NCBI RefSeq assembly: GCF_918797525.1
Contig: NZ_OU963893.1
Span: forward strand, 1,116,001 to 1,180,000
Reading direction: 5' to 3'
Origin: an unidentified bacterial endosymbiont
GTDB lineage: Bacteria > Pseudomonadota > Gammaproteobacteria > Enterobacterales > Enterobacteriaceae
DNA: 64,000 bases
Made by a program: the position numbers and the translations under genes. The first letter of the stretch is position 1. The number at the start of each line of letters is the position of its first letter. Positions 8,403 to 20,084 of the stretch are shown in pieces. Below the pieces are notes generated by a model. It was not told the origin of the DNA. It made no database searches and saw only the letters and a program-made list of their open reading frames with translations.

Positions 8403-11285
8403 ATGCCAGGCAGCACCTTGTTCAAAGCGTTAGTTTTGTTTGTCGCCCTTTGGGCTCCCGTCACTCAGGCAAACTCCGGTTGGCAACCCATCCAGGAAAC
8501 TATCCGTAAGAGCGAAAAAGATCCTCGTCAGTATCAGGCCATTCGCCTGGACAACGGCATGACCGTGCTGCTGGTATCCGATCCGCAGGCAGTTAAATCG
8601 CTTTCGGCGCTGGTGGTGCCGGTTGGGTCGCTGGAAGACCCTGACGCGCACCCGGGGCTTGCGCACTATCTGGAACATATGACGCTGATGGGGTCCAAAA
8701 AATACCCACAGCCAGATAGCCTGGCCGAATTTCTGAAAATGCATGGCGGCAACCATAACGCCAGCACTGCACCGTACCGTACCGCATTTTATCTCGAAGT
8801 TGAAAACGATGCGCTGAACGGAGCCGTAGACCGTCTGGCGGACGCTATCGCCGCCCCCCTGCTGGATAAAAAATACGCAGACCGCGAACGTAATGCCGTG
8901 AATGCTGAGCTGACTATGGCCCGCACGCGAGACGGTATGCGCATGGCTCAGGTCAGCGCTGAGACCATCAACCCGGCGCACCCCGGTTCACGCTTTTCCG
9001 GTGGCAATCTGCAGACGCTGAGCGATAAACCGCACAGTCCGGTACTGGATGCGTTGCATGCGTTTCGCGATAAATACTACTCCGCTAACCTCATGAAAGC
9101 CGTCATTTACAGCAACCAACCGTTGCCAGCGCTGGCAAACATGGCAGCACAAACCTTTGGCAGAGTGCCCAATAAAAACATCGACCTGCCGCAGATCACT
9201 ATCCCGGTGGTGACGGATGCGCAAAAAGGGATTCTCATTCACTATGTGCCTGCGATGCCGCGCAAAGTGTTACGCGTGGAGTTCCGTATTGATAACAACA
9301 CGGCGCAGTTCCGCAGTAAAACGGACGAGCTGGTGACCTATCTGCTGGGAAACCGTAGTCCGGGCACACTTTCTGACTGGCTGCAAAAGCAGGGGCTGGT
9401 GGAAGGAATTCGTGCCGATTCTGACCCTGTCGTGAACGGCAATGGCGGCGTACTGGCGATTTCCGCGACCCTGACGGACAAAGGTCTGGCGCACCGCGAC
9501 GATGTCGTGGCAGCCATCTTTAGCTATCTCTCTTTGCTGCGTGATAGGGGGATCGATAAACGCTATTTCGACGAGCTGGCACACGTGCTGGATCTCGATT
9601 TTCGTTACCCGTCAATCACACGTGACATGGACTACGTCGAATGGCTGGCGGACACCATGATCCGCGTGCCAGTGGAACACACGCTGGATGCGGTCAATAT
9701 CGCTGATCAATATGACCCCGAGGCACTGAAAGCGCGGCTGGCGATGATGACGCCACAGAACGCACGTATCTGGTACATCAGCCCGAACGAGCCACATAAT
9801 CAAACGGCCTATTTTGTCGATGCTCCATATCAGGTCGATAAAATCAGCGCCCAAACCTTGGCTGCCTGGCAGAAAAAGGCCGCTGGGATCGCCCTGTCGT
9901 TGCCGGAAGTGAACCCGTATATCCCGGATGATTTCACGCTGGTCAACACAGCAAAAGCCTGGCCGCATCCGAAACTCATTGTTGATGAGCCGACGTTGCG
10001 CGTGGTTTATACCCCTAGCCGCTATTTCGTCAGTGAGCCAAAAGCCGATATCAGCGTCGTGCTGCGCAATCCGAAAGCAATGGATAGCGCCAGAAATCAG
10101 GTGCTGTTTGCGCTTAACGATTATCTGGCCGGTATCGCTCTCGATCAGCTCAGCAACCAGGCCGCCGTTGGGGGGATAGGCTTTTCAACCAACGCCAATA
10201 ACGGGCTGATGGTGAATGCCAACGGCTATACCCAGCGCTTGCCGCAGCTGTTCCAGGCATTGCTGGAAGGCTATTTTAGCTACACACCAACCGAAGAGCA
10301 GCTTGAGCAGGCCAAATCCTGGTATGCCCAGATGATGGATTCTGCTGAGAAAGGTAAGGCTTACGATCAGGCCATTATGCCTGCGCAGATGGTGTCGCAA
10401 ATTCCGTACTTCCAGCGTGAAGACCGCCGTGCGTTGCTGCCGTCCATTTCATTAAAAGAGGTGCTGACCTACCGTGATGCGCTGAAAACTAATACCCGTC
10501 CGGAATTTCTGATTGTCGGAAATATGCGTGAGGATCAGGCGAAAACTCTGGCAGAAAATGTTCGCACGCAGCTTGGCTCGAAGGGCGAAGCGTGGTGTCG
10601 CAACCAGGATGTGCTGGTTGAGAAAAAACAAAATGTGATATTTGAAAAAGCGGGCAGCAGCACAGATTCCGCACTGGCGGCGGTATTTGTACCTACGGGC
10701 TATGATGAGTTTTCCAGCTCGGCGCAGAGTGCGGTGCTGGGGCAAATCATTCAGCCGTGGTTCTATAATCAACTGCGCACGGAAGAGCAACTGGGCTATG
10801 CGGTCTTTGCCTTTTCAATGAACGTCGGCCGTCAGTGGGGGCTCGGCTTCCTGCTGCAAAGCAGTGATAAACAGCCTGCCTACCTCTGGCAGCGTTATCA
10901 GGCCTTTTTCCCCCTGGCTGAGCAAAAACTGCGTGCCATGAAGCCGGAGGAGTTTGCGCAGATCCAGCAAGCCGTGATCGCGCAGGTAATGCAGCCCCCG
11001 CAGACGTTAAGTGATGAAGCCTCCCAACTCAGCAAAGATTTCGATCGCGGTAATCTTAAATTTGATTCGCGTGATAAAATAGTGGCCGAGATAAAACAGC
11101 TGACGCCTCAGAAGGTTGCCGACTTCTTCCATCAGGCGGTGGTTAAACCGCAGGGAATGGCCATTATTTCTGAAGTTTCCGGCAGCCAAAACGGGAAAGC
11201 GGAATACGTTAACTCGCAAGGCTGGAAAGTCTGGAAAAGCGTCAGTGCACTGCAGCAATCAATGCCCTGGAGTAAGAAAGAATGA
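8403..11285 (+). CDS. ptrA: Protease III (pitrilysin), periplasmic zinc peptidase
   Basis: Pitrilysin degrades small periplasmic peptides and is an M16 (inverzincin) metalloprotease. The 960-residue length is two short of E. coli. A Sec signal peptide covers residues 1-23 (hydrophobic LFKALVLFVALWAPVTQA). The inverted zinc motif HYLEH is at residues 88-92, and the third ligand is Glu169 in RNAVNAELTMARTRDG. The C-terminal half is the inactive M16 lobe. The stop overlaps the recB start (ATGA), so translation is coupled to recB although the proteins act in different compartments. Confidence 0.98.
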   Translation: MPGSTLFKALVLFVALWAPVTQANSGWQPIQETIRKSEKDPRQYQAIRLDNGMTVLLVSDPQAVKSLSALVVPVGSLEDPDAHPGLAHYLEHMTLMGSKKYPQPDSLAEFLKMHGGNHNASTAPYRTAFYLEVENDALNGAVDRLADAIAAPLLDKKYADRERNAVNAELTMARTRDGMRMAQVSAETINPAHPGSRFSGGNLQTLSDKPHSPVLDALHAFRDKYYSANLMKAVIYSNQPLPALANMAAQTFGRVPNKNIDLPQITIPVVTDAQKGILIHYVPAMPRKVLRVEFRIDNNTAQFRSKTDELVTYLLGNRSPGTLSDWLQKQGLVEGIRADSDPVVNGNGGVLAISATLTDKGLAHRDDVVAAIFSYLSLLRDRGIDKRYFDELAHVLDLDFRYPSITRDMDYVEWLADTMIRVPVEHTLDAVNIADQYDPEALKARLAMMTPQNARIWYISPNEPHNQTAYFVDAPYQVDKISAQTLAAWQKKAAGIALSLPEVNPYIPDDFTLVNTAKAWPHPKLIVDEPTLRVVYTPSRYFVSEPKADISVVLRNPKAMDSARNQVLFALNDYLAGIALDQLSNQAAVGGIGFSTNANNGLMVNANGYTQRLPQLFQALLEGYFSYTPTEEQLEQAKSWYAQMMDSAEKGKAYDQAIMPAQMVSQIPYFQREDRRALLPSISLKEVLTYRDALKTNTRPEFLIVGNMREDQAKTLAENVRTQLGSKGEAWCRNQDVLVEKKQNVIFEKAGSSTDSALAAVFVPTGYDEFSSSAQSAVLGQIIQPWFYNQLRTEEQLGYAVFAFSMNVGRQWGLGFLLQSSDKQPAYLWQRYQAFFPLAEQKLRAMKPEEFAQIQQAVIAQVMQPPQTLSDEASQLSKDFDRGNLKFDSRDKIVAEIKQLTPQKVADFFHQAVVKPQGMAIISEVSGSQNGKAEYVNSQGWKVWKSVSALQQSMPWSKKE

Positions 11286-14200
11286 CCGATACTGCTGAGT
11301 CCCTTGATCCCTTACGTTTACCGCTGCGGGGTGAACGATTGATTGAAGCCTCAGCGGGAACGGGAAAGACCTTCACCATTGCCGCGCTCTATCTGCGTCT
11401 GCTGTTAGGACTTGGCGGCAACACCGCTTTCCCGCGTCCGCTTAGCGTGGAAGAACTGCTGGTTGTCACTTTCACCGAGGCCGCCACCGCCGAGCTGCGC
11501 GGCCGTATTCGTGCCAATATCCACGAGCTGCGCATCGCCTGCCTGCGCCAGAGCACGGATAACCCACTTTATACGGCCCTGCTGGAAGAGATTACCGATA
11601 AACAGCAGGCTGCCCAATGGCTTTTGTTAGCCGAGCGGCAAATGGATGAGGCGTCCGTCTTCACTATTCACGGCTTTTGTCAGCGCATGCTGAGCCTGAA
11701 TGCGTTTGAGTCCGGTATGCTGTTTGAACAGCAGCTCATTGAGGATGAGTCCGAGATTCGCTATCAGGCCTGCGCAGATTTCTGGCGTCGTTACTGTTAT
11801 CCGTTACCGCGCGATATTGCCGAGGCTGTACACGCGTTATGGAAAGGCCCTGAAGCGCTTCTGCGCGCCATTGAGCGTTATCTGCAGGGGGAAGCTCCGG
11901 TTATTAAATCCCCGCCGCCAGCAGATGAATCTCTCGCCTCGCGCCATGAAAAAATTGTCGCGCAAATTGCTTCGTTAAAGCAAAAGTGGAATGCATCAGT
12001 CGGTGAGATTGCGGGAGTAATCGAAAACTCCGGCATCGACAGACGCAAGTTTAACCGGGGTAATCAGGGGAAATGGATAGACAAGATCAGTGCCTGGGCC
12101 CAGGAGGAGACGCGCGGTTACCAGCTTCCTGAGGCGCTGGAAAAATTCGCCCAGCGTTTTTTGGTTGAGCGCACCAAAGTCGATGGCATTGTCCCTGAGC
12201 ATCCGTTGTTTGTTGCCATTGAGGCCCTTCTGGCTGAGCCGTTAACCCTTAACGATCTCATTATCACTCGCGCCATGACCGAGATCCGTGAGGCGGTCTC
12301 GCGTGAAAAACGCCGCCGGGGCGAGCTCGGGTTTGACGATATGCTGAGCCGTCTGGATGCCGCGCTGTGCAGCGAAAATGGCGAAGCGCTTGCGAATGCT
12401 ATCCGTACCCGTTTTCCGGTCGCGATGATTGATGAATTTCAGGATACCGACCCGCAGCAATACCGTATTTTCCGGCGTATCTGGCGAGAACAACCGGACA
12501 CCGCCCTGTTGCTGATTGGCGATCCTAAGCAGGCTATCTATGCTTTCCGTGGCGCCGATATTTTCACCTACATGAAAGCCCGAAGCGAAGTTGCCGCCCA
12601 TTACACCCTGGACACCAACTGGCGTTCATCTCCCGGTATGGTTGAAAGCGTCAACGCGCTTTTCAAACGTATGGACGCCGCTTTCATGTTCAAGGAAATC
12701 CCCTTTACGCCGGTAAAATTTGCCGGGAAAAATGCCTCCCTGCGCTTCGAGTTTAAGGGGGCGGTTCAGCCAGCCATGCACTTCTGGCTGTTGGACGGTG
12801 AAGGCTGCGGCATCGCGGACTATCAGAATGCGATGGCGCAGCACTGCGCGGCACAAATTCGGGACTGGCTTAGCGCGGGCACGCGCGGTGAGGCGGTGCT
12901 ATGGAAGGGGAGTGAAGCATCCCCTGTTAAGGCATCCGATATTACCGTGCTGGTGCGTAGCCGCCATGAGGCCTCGCTGATGCGAGATGCCCTGACGTTA
13001 CTGAATATTCCGTCGGTTTATCTCTCCAACCGCGACAGCGTTTTTGAAACTCTGGAAGCGCAGGAGATGCTATGGCTGCTGCAGGCCGTTCAGGCCCCAG
13101 AGCGAGAAAGCACGCTTCGCAGCGCGCTGGCAAGCTCTATGCTGGGGCTAAACGCCCGGGATATCGATACGCTCAACAATGATGAAACCGCCTGGGATGC
13201 GGTAGTCGAAGAGTTTGTTCACTACCGGGAGCGCTGGCAGAAACGTGGCGTGATGGCGATGCTGCGCGAACTGATCGCGCAGCGTCACATTGCGGAGAAT
13301 ATGCTCGCCACGGCGGGCGGTGAGCGTCGCCTGACCGATATTCTGCACATCAGTGAGCTGCTACAGGAAGCGGGCACGCAACTGGAGAGCGAGCACGCCC
13401 TGGTGCGCTGGCTGTCGCAGCACATTGCCGATCCAAACTGTAATGCCTCTGCTCAGCAGATGCGCCTGGAAAGTGATAAACATCTGGTGCAAATCGTCAC
13501 CATCCACAAGTCGAAAGGGCTGGAATATCCGCTTGTCTGGCTGCCGTTTATCGCCAATTATCGCGTACAGGATCAGGCGTTTTATCACGATCGCGACTCG
13601 TTTGAAGCCGTGCTCGACCTCAGCAATGCCGAAACCAGCGTCGAGCTGGCCGAAGCCGAGCGTCTGGCGGAAGATTTACGCCTGCTGTATGTGGCGTTGA
13701 CCCGTTCGGTCTGGCACTGCAGTCTGGGGGTGGCACCACTCTTTCGCCGTCGTGGCGAAAAGGCAGGGGAGAGCGATTTTCATCTGAGCGCCCTCGGACG
13801 GCTCATCCAGCTTGGCGAGCCGAAAGATGCGGCAGGGCTGCGTCAGTGCATTGAATCGCTGTGTGGCGATCATATTGCACTGCTTATCCCGGCATCGCCC
13901 GATACTACCCGCTGGCAGATGCCAGAGCAGCCCGAGCCTGAGCTGAATGCGCGTCAGATAGCACGAACCATTGCCGATGACTGGCGCGTGACCAGCTACT
14001 CCGGTTTACAGCAGCACGGACAAAGCATCGCTCTGGATCTCATGCCAAAACTTGACGTGGATGCCGCCGGGGCTGGTAGCGTATCGCCAGAACCGCTACT
14101 GACGCCGCATCAATTTCCGCGCGGTGCGTCACCGGGCACGTTTTTGCATAGCCTGTTTGAAGAGCTGGACTTCACCCAGCCTGTCTCTGAGGCGTGGGTG

Positions 14201-14824
14201 CTGCAGATGTTGCAGAGTGGTGGCTACGAGGCGCATTGGCAGCCGGTACTCACCGAGTGGATCCGCACTGTTTTGCACGCCCCGCTGACAGAGCAGGGGA
14301 TTTCTCTCAGCCAACTGACCGCCAAAGATAAGCAAGTGGAGATGGAGTTTTATCTCCCCATTTCCAGTCCTCTGAAGGCCGATGCGCTTGATGCGCTGAT
14401 ACGCGAGCACGATCCGCTATCAGCCGGTTGCTCGCCGCTCAATTTCCGCCAGGTTCAGGGGATGTTAAAAGGGTTTATCGACCTCGTTTTTCGTCATGAA
14501 GGGCGATACTACTTGTTAGATTACAAATCAAACTGGCTTGGCGAAAACAGCGAAGCCTATACCCGGCAGGCGATGATCTCAGCCATGCAAATGCACCGCT
14601 ACGATCTGCAGTATCAACTGTACTCCCTGGCGCTGCATCGTTATTTACGTCATCGCATTGCCGATTACCGCTATCAGGAGCACTTTGGTGGCGTGATTTA
14701 TCTGTTCTTACGGGGGGTAGATGCGGCTGACCCGACAACCGGTATTTTCACTACGCGCCCGGATGCGCTATTGATTGAAAAAATGGATAACCTGTTTGCC
14801 GCAACTACGGAGGAGGTGATATGA
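11282..14824 (+). CDS. recB: Exodeoxyribonuclease V subunit RecB
   Basis: RecB is the 3'-5' SF1A helicase and the sole nuclease of RecBCD. At 1180 residues it is the same length as E. coli RecB. The Walker A motif [11 protein letters not shown] has its lysine at residue 29, motif II is [13 protein letters not shown], and motif VI is LLYVALTRS. The C-terminal nuclease has [13 protein letters not shown] catalytic residues ([10 protein letters not shown], near residue 1080) as expected for an active enzyme. The start overlaps ptrA and the end overlaps recD by ATGA junctions, giving a coupled ptrA-recB-recD unit. Confidence 0.98.
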   Translation: MTDTAESLDPLRLPLRGERLIEASAGTGKTFTIAALYLRLLLGLGGNTAFPRPLSVEELLVVTFTEAATAELRGRIRANIHELRIACLRQSTDNPLYTALLEEITDKQQAAQWLLLAERQMDEASVFTIHGFCQRMLSLNAFESGMLFEQQLIEDESEIRYQACADFWRRYCYPLPRDIAEAVHALWKGPEALLRAIERYLQGEAPVIKSPPPADESLASRHEKIVAQIASLKQKWNASVGEIAGVIENSGIDRRKFNRGNQGKWIDKISAWAQEETRGYQLPEALEKFAQRFLVERTKVDGIVPEHPLFVAIEALLAEPLTLNDLIITRAMTEIREAVSREKRRRGELGFDDMLSRLDAALCSENGEALANAIRTRFPVAMIDEFQDTDPQQYRIFRRIWREQPDTALLLIGDPKQAIYAFRGADIFTYMKARSEVAAHYTLDTNWRSSPGMVESVNALFKRMDAAFMFKEIPFTPVKFAGKNASLRFEFKGAVQPAMHFWLLDGEGCGIADYQNAMAQHCAAQIRDWLSAGTRGEAVLWKGSEASPVKASDITVLVRSRHEASLMRDALTLLNIPSVYLSNRDSVFETLEAQEMLWLLQAVQAPERESTLRSALASSMLGLNARDIDTLNNDETAWDAVVEEFVHYRERWQKRGVMAMLRELIAQRHIAENMLATAGGERRLTDILHISELLQEAGTQLESEHALVRWLSQHIADPNCNASAQQMRLESDKHLVQIVTIHKSKGLEYPLVWLPFIANYRVQDQAFYHDRDSFEAVLDLSNAETSVELAEAERLAEDLRLLYVALTRSVWHCSLGVAPLFRRRGEKAGESDFHLSALGRLIQLGEPKDAAGLRQCIESLCGDHIALLIPASPDTTRWQMPEQPEPELNARQIARTIADDWRVTSYSGLQQHGQSIALDLMPKLDVDAAGAGSVSPEPLLTPHQFPRGASPGTFLHSLFEELDFTQPVSEAWVLQMLQSGGYEAHWQPVLTEWIRTVLHAPLTEQGISLSQLTAKDKQVEMEFYLPISSPLKADALDALIREHDPLSAGCSPLNFRQVQGMLKGFIDLVFRHEGRYYLLDYKSNWLGENSEAYTRQAMISAMQMHRYDLQYQLYSLALHRYLRHRIADYRYQEHFGGVIYLFLRGVDAADPTTGIFTTRPDALLIEKMDNLFAATTEEVI

Positions 14825-16638
14825 CGATGCAGGAACGCTTGCTGGACGCGGTAGAGCAACGCGTGTTACGTCAACTGGACGTCCAGTTCGCGATGATGGT
14901 CGCGGATGAGCCCGCCGTGATGCTTGCTGCCGCTATACTGAGCAAAGACGCAGGTGAAGGACACGTTTGCCTGCCGCTTGCGCGTCTGGTGAGAGACGAG
15001 AAAATGTCCGCCCCCCTGCAGGCCTGCTTCGCTCTGCTCGGAGAGTCCGTGGACTGGCAGACGGTACTACAGCGTTCCTCCGCCGTGAGTTGCGCAGAGA
15101 CCCGGACGCCGATTATCCTCATCGGCGAGCGTTTATACCTTAACCGTTTGTGGCGTAACGAACTCACGGTTGCTCGCTTCTTTAGCGAAACTAACGCTCC
15201 GCTTCCCTTTGAAGAAGCGCGCCTTCGGCAAACGCTGGATGCGTTATTCACAGCACAAGAGGCCACTGACTGGCAAAAAGTCGCTGCTGCGGTGGCGTTA
15301 ACGCGGCGTATTTCGGTGATTTCTGGCGGCCCGGGAACGGGAAAAACAACCACGGTGGCAAAACTGCTCGCCGCGCTGATCCAGTTATCGGGCGAGCAAA
15401 AGTGCCGTATTCGCCTGGCCGCGCCGACCGGGAAGGCGGCAGCGCGTCTGACAGAATCGTTAGGCGGCGCACTGCATCAACTTCCTCTGACCGAAGCGCA
15501 GCGTGTCCTGTTCCCCAACGAAGCCAGCACCCTGCACCGGTTGCTCGGCGCACAGCCGGGTAGCCAGCGCCTGCGTTACCATGCCGGCAATCCGCTGCAT
15601 CTTGATGTGCTGGTGGTGGATGAAGCCTCAATGATCGACCTGACGATGATGTCGCGCTTGATTGATGCGTTACCGCCGCACGCACGCGTTATATTCCTGG
15701 GCGATCGCGATCAGCTTGCCTCCGTTGAGGCCGGTGCGGTGCTGGGTGATATTTGCATGTATGCCAGCCACGGCTACACGTCTGAGCGAGCCAGCGAGCT
15801 TTCGCGTCTTACGGGATGTGCACTGGAAGGCGACAGCAACCCTGTGGCGGGAGCACTGCGCGATAGCCTGTGTCTGCTGCAAAAAAGCTACCGTTTCGGC
15901 AGTGATTCCGGCATCGGACATCTGGCTGCGGCGGTTAACAGAGGCGATCGTCATAGTGCGCGCGCGGTGTTCGACGGCACTTTCAGCGATATCGAAAAAA
16001 AATCGCTGCAAACCGGAGACGCGTATCAGGCGATGCTTGATGATGCCCAACAGGGTTATCAGCATTTTTTAACCTGTGTACAGCAGCAACACCCCCCCGA
16101 ACAGGTCATTGCGGCATTTGGCGAATACCAACTTTTGTGCGCGCTAAGGGAAGGGCCGTTTGGCGTAAGCGGTCTGAACGACAGGCTGGAGCAGTTACTG
16201 GCCCAGAGGCGCAAGGTAGCCCGGTTGCCGCACTCCCGCTGGTATGAAGGGCGGCCAGTGATGATTTCCCGCAACGATAGCGCGCTGGGACTGTTTAACG
16301 GTGACATCGGGATTGCGCTAGACAGGGGGCAGGGGCTACGCGTCTGGTTCCTGATGCCGGATGGTCGCGTGAAGTCCGTGCAGCCAAGCCGGTTGCCAGA
16401 CCATGACACCGCGTGGGCAATGACGGTACATAAATCCCAGGGCTCGGAGTTCAACCATGCGGCGCTGATTCTGCCGACGCAGCTTTCGCCGGTGATGACC
16501 CGCGAGCTGATTTACACCGCCGTAACCCGCGCACGCCAGCGCTTGTCGCTGTATGCCGATGAAAACGTGCTGGCGCAGGCCATTGCCGCCCGTACGGAAC
16601 GTCGAAGTGGGCTAAGCGCGATTTTCGAGACCGCCTGA
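14821..16638 (+). CDS. recD: Exodeoxyribonuclease V subunit RecD
   Basis: RecD is the 5'-3' SF1B helicase of RecBCD. At 605 residues it is three shorter than E. coli. The Walker A motif [11 protein letters not shown] has its lysine at residue 175. Motif Ia is [12 protein letters not shown], motif II is [11 protein letters not shown], and motif VI is [17 protein letters not shown]. The first ATG (14821) overlaps the recB stop; a second ATG two codons on is also possible. A bidirectional hairpin at 16644-16667 separates recD from the convergent argA. Confidence 0.98.
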   Translation: MTMQERLLDAVEQRVLRQLDVQFAMMVADEPAVMLAAAILSKDAGEGHVCLPLARLVRDEKMSAPLQACFALLGESVDWQTVLQRSSAVSCAETRTPIILIGERLYLNRLWRNELTVARFFSETNAPLPFEEARLRQTLDALFTAQEATDWQKVAAAVALTRRISVISGGPGTGKTTTVAKLLAALIQLSGEQKCRIRLAAPTGKAAARLTESLGGALHQLPLTEAQRVLFPNEASTLHRLLGAQPGSQRLRYHAGNPLHLDVLVVDEASMIDLTMMSRLIDALPPHARVIFLGDRDQLASVEAGAVLGDICMYASHGYTSERASELSRLTGCALEGDSNPVAGALRDSLCLLQKSYRFGSDSGIGHLAAAVNRGDRHSARAVFDGTFSDIEKKSLQTGDAYQAMLDDAQQGYQHFLTCVQQQHPPEQVIAAFGEYQLLCALREGPFGVSGLNDRLEQLLAQRRKVARLPHSRWYEGRPVMISRNDSALGLFNGDIGIALDRGQGLRVWFLMPDGRVKSVQPSRLPDHDTAWAMTVHKSQGSEFNHAALILPTQLSPVMTRELIYTAVTRARQRLSLYADENVLAQAIAARTERRSGLSAIFETA

Positions 16639-16643
16639 GTGAT

Positions 16644-16667
16644 AACCCTCGCCACCCGGCGAGGGTT
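16644..16667. terminator. Bidirectional hairpin between recD and argA
   Basis: AACCCTCGCC and GGCGAGGGTT form a perfect 10-bp stem around ACCC. It sits between the convergent recD and argA stop codons. The T tracts on both sides are short, so termination strength is uncertain. Confidence 0.7.
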
Positions 16668-16672
16668 TCAAA

Positions 16673-18004
16673 CTACCCCAGATCGGCCATCAGCACTTTG
16701 GAACGGCGCTGATAGTTGTACATCTCTTTCTTACTTTCCGGCAGGGAATCTATATCTACCGGCGTAAAGCCACGCTCCTGGAACCAGTGAATGCTGCGGG
16801 TAGTTAAGACGAACAGCTTGCTCAGACCTATCTGGCGAGCCTGCGCCGCCACGCGCTCCAGCAGCATTTCACCACGAGATGAACTTCGGTAGTCAGGATG
16901 CACCGCCACGCAGGCCATTTCGCCGATCTTCTCTTCCGGGAACGGATAAAGCGCGGCACAGGCAATGGTCAGGTTATCGCGCTGGATAATCGTAAACTTG
17001 TCGATCTCCATTTCCAACTGTTCACGCGAGCGGCGCACCAGGATGCCTTGCTGTTCCAGCGGCCGAATCAGCTCCAGTATGCCGCCGATATCATTGATGG
17101 TGGCGCGGCGGATCTGTTCCGCGCTCTCCATCACAATCTGCGTGCCAATACCGTCGCGGGAGAACAGCTCCTGCAGCAAGGCCCCGTCTTCCTGATAGCT
17201 GATAAGGTGGCTACGGCGTACGCCGCTGCGACAGGCCTTAACGGCGCCACGCAGAAAGCGGACGGTGCCTGAATGGTAATCGCCTTCGGCTTCCAGCGCT
17301 TCGACCCGGGCCTGAGCTTCGTTGGGGAACAGCTCCGGCACAATCATTCCCTCTTCGTTATAGACGCCTTGCGAGGAACAGAACCCGATCATTTTTTCTG
17401 CTTTGAGTTTGATGGCCAACTGGGTAGCCACCTCTTCAGAGGTCAGGTTAAAGCTCTCGCCGGTCACGGAGACGGCCACCGGCCCCATCAGTACGATGGC
17501 GCCGCTGTCCAGTTGACGGTGAATCGCCTCTTCATCGATACGACGAATACGACCACTGTGACAATAGTCAACGCCATCGTCCACGCCCAGCGGCTGGGAG
17601 ATGATGAAATTGCCGCTCACAACGTTAATGTGCGCACCCTGCAGCGGGGTATTATTCAGGCTCATCGACAGGCGTGCTGTTATATCGAGCTGAAGTAATC
17701 CCGCGGCCTGCTTAACCAGCTCGAGGGTTTTGGCATCCGTTACGCGAGTATGCTTATGGTAAATCGGCTCGTGGTGATGTGCCGCCAGGTTGGCATCGAT
17801 TTGCGGACGCGCGCCATAAACGACCACCAGACGAATGCCGAGACTGTGCAGCAGGCCGATATCGTTAACGATGCTGGAAAAGTTTTCGTGCTCAATGGCT
17901 TCACCGCCGAGCATGATGACAAACGTTTTCCCCCGATGGGCGTTGATATAAGGAACCGAATGGCGGAATCCCTGGACCAGTTCGGTTCTACGTTCCTTCA
18001 CCAT
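16673..18004 (-). CDS. argA: N-acetylglutamate synthase ArgA
   Basis: ArgA acetylates glutamate with acetyl-CoA, the first and arginine-feedback-inhibited step of arginine synthesis. The 443-residue length equals E. coli. The N-terminal amino-acid-kinase-like domain ([14 protein letters not shown] near residues 30-43) carries the regulatory site. The C-terminal GNAT domain contains [23 protein letters not shown], the acetyl-CoA binding loop, near residue 375. It is divergent from amiC. Two adjacent ARG boxes just upstream of the start show arginine/ArgR repression. Confidence 0.98.
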   Translation of the reverse strand: MVKERRTELVQGFRHSVPYINAHRGKTFVIMLGGEAIEHENFSSIVNDIGLLHSLGIRLVVVYGARPQIDANLAAHHHEPIYHKHTRVTDAKTLELVKQAAGLLQLDITARLSMSLNNTPLQGAHINVVSGNFIISQPLGVDDGVDYCHSGRIRRIDEEAIHRQLDSGAIVLMGPVAVSVTGESFNLTSEEVATQLAIKLKAEKMIGFCSSQGVYNEEGMIVPELFPNEAQARVEALEAEGDYHSGTVRFLRGAVKACRSGVRRSHLISYQEDGALLQELFSRDGIGTQIVMESAEQIRRATINDIGGILELIRPLEQQGILVRRSREQLEMEIDKFTIIQRDNLTIACAALYPFPEEKIGEMACVAVHPDYRSSSRGEMLLERVAAQARQIGLSKLFVLTTRSIHWFQERGFTPVDIDSLPESKKEMYNYQRRSKVLMADLG

Positions 18005-18015
18005 GGCACAACCTT

Positions 18016-18033
18016 AATGAATGTTTATTCGTA
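18016..18033 (-). promoter_or_regulatory. ARG box 1 (ArgR operator) of argA
   Basis: AATGAATGTTTATTCGTA matches the ArgR consensus WNTGAATWWWWATTCANW except at the last core A and one spacer base. It lies 12 bases upstream of the argA start codon and is spaced 3 bp from the second box, the arrangement needed to bind an ArgR hexamer. Confidence 0.88.
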
Positions 18034-18036
18034 ATT

Positions 18037-18054
18037 TATGTATTTTTATTCGAA
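18037..18054 (-). promoter_or_regulatory. ARG box 2 (ArgR operator) of argA
   Basis: TATGTATTTTTATTCGAA is a weaker copy of the ArgR consensus with a good ATTC half-site. It lies 3 bp beyond box 1. The paired boxes at canonical spacing make arginine repression of argA well supported by sequence. Confidence 0.8.
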
Positions 18055-18230
18055 TTCGGCCGCGTGTGCAAGCCTAAATTTTCTGTGGCACACAGAAAAT
18101 TATAAGTAATCCGTGCGTTAGCGTAAGATTGTTTACCCTTTTATAGATGACAGTTTATGCGTCATTCGTTAAAGTTTTCGGTCAATTTGGACGTTTTGTA
18201 TATCAATCAGATTTCTTGCTCGGGAGAAGC

Positions 18231-19484
18231 ATGTCGGGATCCAATTCAGCAATTAGCCGCCGCCGTTTGTTAAAAGGGGCCGGGGCAATGTGGTTGCTCA
18301 GCGTCAGCCAGGTGGGTCTTGCCGCCACAAGCCAGGTTGTAGCGGTGCGTGTCTGGCCGTCGTCGACCTATACGCGCGTGACGGTTGAATCCAACCGCGT
18401 GCTGAAATATAAGCAATTTGCCCTCAGTAACCCTGAACGCGTTGTCGTGGATATCGAAGGCGTAAACCTGAATTCGGTTCTGAAAGGAATGGCAGCGCAG
18501 ATCCACAGTGACGACCCGTTTATCAAATCAGCCCGCGTGGGGCAGTTCGATCCGCAAACCGTGCGCATGGTGTTTGAGCTAAAGCAGAACGTTAAACCGC
18601 AGCTCTTTGCGCTGGCACCGGTTGCTACCTTTAAAGAGCGTCTGGTGATGGATCTTTATCCGGCCAACGCGACAGATATCCAGGATCCGCTTTTGGCCCT
18701 GCTTGAAGATTACAACAAAGGCGATCTCGACCGCCAGGTGCCGCCAGCGCAAAGCGGTCCGAAGCCGGGTAAAGCAGGACGCGATCGGCCGATTGTGATC
18801 ATGCTCGATCCTGGTCACGGCGGAGAAGACTCCGGAGCGGTCGGTAAATATCACACCCGCGAAAAAGACGTTGTGCTGCAGATCGCTCGCCGTCTGAAGG
18901 CATTGATCGACAAAGAAGGCAATATGCGCGCTTACATGACGCGTAATGAAGACGTCTTTATTCCGCTTAAGGTTCGGGTAGCGAAGGCGCAAAAACAGCG
19001 TGCGGATCTTTTTGTCTCTATCCATGCGGATGCCTTCACCAGCCGTCAGCCTAGTGGCTCCTCGGTGTTTGCGCTCTCAACGAAAGGGGCGACCAGCACC
19101 GCCGCGAGATACCTTGCCGATACCCAGAACGCTTCTGACTTAATCGGCGGCGTGGGCAAGAGCGGCGATCGCTATGTCGACCACACCATGTTTGATATGG
19201 TGCAGTCGCTGACCATCACCGACAGCCTGAAGTTTGGAAAAGCGGTATTAGGCAAACTGGGCCGGGTCAATAAGTTGCATAAAAACAGCGTTGAACAGGC
19301 GGGGTTCGCGGTACTTAAAGCACCGGATATTCCCTCTATCCTGGTTGAGACGGCCTTTATCAGCAATGTGGAAGAGGAGCGTAAGCTCAAAACCGCTAAA
19401 TTCCAGCAGGAAGTGGCAGAGTCGATTCTGGCAGGGATACGGGCGTATTTCTCAGACCGGGCGACGCTGGCGCGGCGCGGGTAG
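18231..19484 (+). CDS. amiC: N-acetylmuramoyl-L-alanine amidase AmiC
   Basis: AmiC cleaves the peptide from glycan in septal murein during daughter-cell separation and is activated by NlpD. The start at 18231 follows GGGAGAAGC and gives [18 protein letters not shown], a twin-arginine signal (SRRRLLK), with the family length of 417 residues. A 28-residue longer frame from 18147 would put extra sequence before the Tat signal and was rejected. Next is the AMIN domain (residues ~35-150), then the amidase_3 catalytic domain with zinc ligands in [12 protein letters not shown], the REKDV glutamate and SIHADAF, and the distal glutamate in [10 protein letters not shown]. Confidence 0.97.
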   Translation: MSGSNSAISRRRLLKGAGAMWLLSVSQVGLAATSQVVAVRVWPSSTYTRVTVESNRVLKYKQFALSNPERVVVDIEGVNLNSVLKGMAAQIHSDDPFIKSARVGQFDPQTVRMVFELKQNVKPQLFALAPVATFKERLVMDLYPANATDIQDPLLALLEDYNKGDLDRQVPPAQSGPKPGKAGRDRPIVIMLDPGHGGEDSGAVGKYHTREKDVVLQIARRLKALIDKEGNMRAYMTRNEDVFIPLKVRVAKAQKQRADLFVSIHADAFTSRQPSGSSVFALSTKGATSTAARYLADTQNASDLIGGVGKSGDRYVDHTMFDMVQSLTITDSLKFGKAVLGKLGRVNKLHKNSVEQAGFAVLKAPDIPSILVETAFISNVEEERKLKTAKFQQEVAESILAGIRAYFSDRATLARRG

Positions 19485-19491
19485 TGTTGAC

Positions 19492-19510
19492 GCCGGGTAG
19501 CACGCCCGGC
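19492..19510. repeat. REP-like palindrome after amiC
   Basis: GCCGGG and CCCGGC flank a 7-base loop just after the amiC stop. An additional perfect 9-bp stem (CGGCAGTTT / AAACTGCCG, 19507-19527) overlaps it. These may protect or end the amiC transcript. Confidence 0.55.
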
Positions 19511-19531
19511 AGTTTCACAAACTGCCGATAC

Positions 19532-19554
19532 AAAAAAACACCCGTCAGGGTGTT
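19532..19554 (-). terminator. Terminator of the initiator tRNA operon
   Basis: On the minus strand AACACCC-TGAC-GGGTGTT forms a 7-bp stem followed by seven Ts. It begins 18 bases beyond the end of the last tRNA gene. On the plus strand the same stem is followed by a looser T-rich stretch, so it may also stop amiC transcripts. Confidence 0.85.
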
Positions 19555-19571
19555 CATTGTTTTAGAAGTGT

Positions 19572-19648
<77 letters not shown>

Positions 19649-19679
19649 GCACCGTACTTCTTATTGTCTAAAATTTGAT

Positions 19680-19756
<77 letters not shown>

Positions 19757-19799
19757 TCCGTCTTTCTGCGCTGCAGAAGATACTTCATCAAATTTTAAT

Positions 19800-19876
<77 letters not shown>

Positions 19877-19889
19877 TCCGTGGATGCGC

Positions 19890-19917
19890 ACTATACTCGG
19901 TTGGGTTTTTGATGCAA
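19890..19917 (-). promoter_or_regulatory. Promoter of the initiator tRNA operon
   Basis: On the minus strand TTGCAT (19912-19917) and TATAGT (19890-19895) are separated by 16 bases, with a GC-rich discriminator GCGCATCC before the tRNA. The near-consensus hexamers and GC discriminator are typical of stringently controlled stable-RNA promoters, which fits the presence of relA in the same window. Confidence 0.85.
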
Positions 19918-20084
19918 CCCCTTTTTCACATAATTCATTATTTTGTATGTGAATTGAACAACATCGCGCTGTTTGGACTATTTTTTGCGCGAAATTTGCC
20001 GAACGGCATGCGATCGCATTTCATTACCCCGGGGGGTTTGTTATCTTCATCACGCGGATAAGGGCAATTAAAAGACGAGATATA

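Noticed and set aside
4889..16638. Chi octamers (GCTGGTGG) visible in and around the rec genes
   Set aside because: Several copies were seen, but Chi is common in enteric genomes and I could not count them reliably against expectation, so no enrichment is claimed.
18147..18230. 28-residue N-terminal extension of AmiC
   Set aside because: It would precede a perfect Tat signal, and the ATG at 18231 has a better ribosome site and family length.
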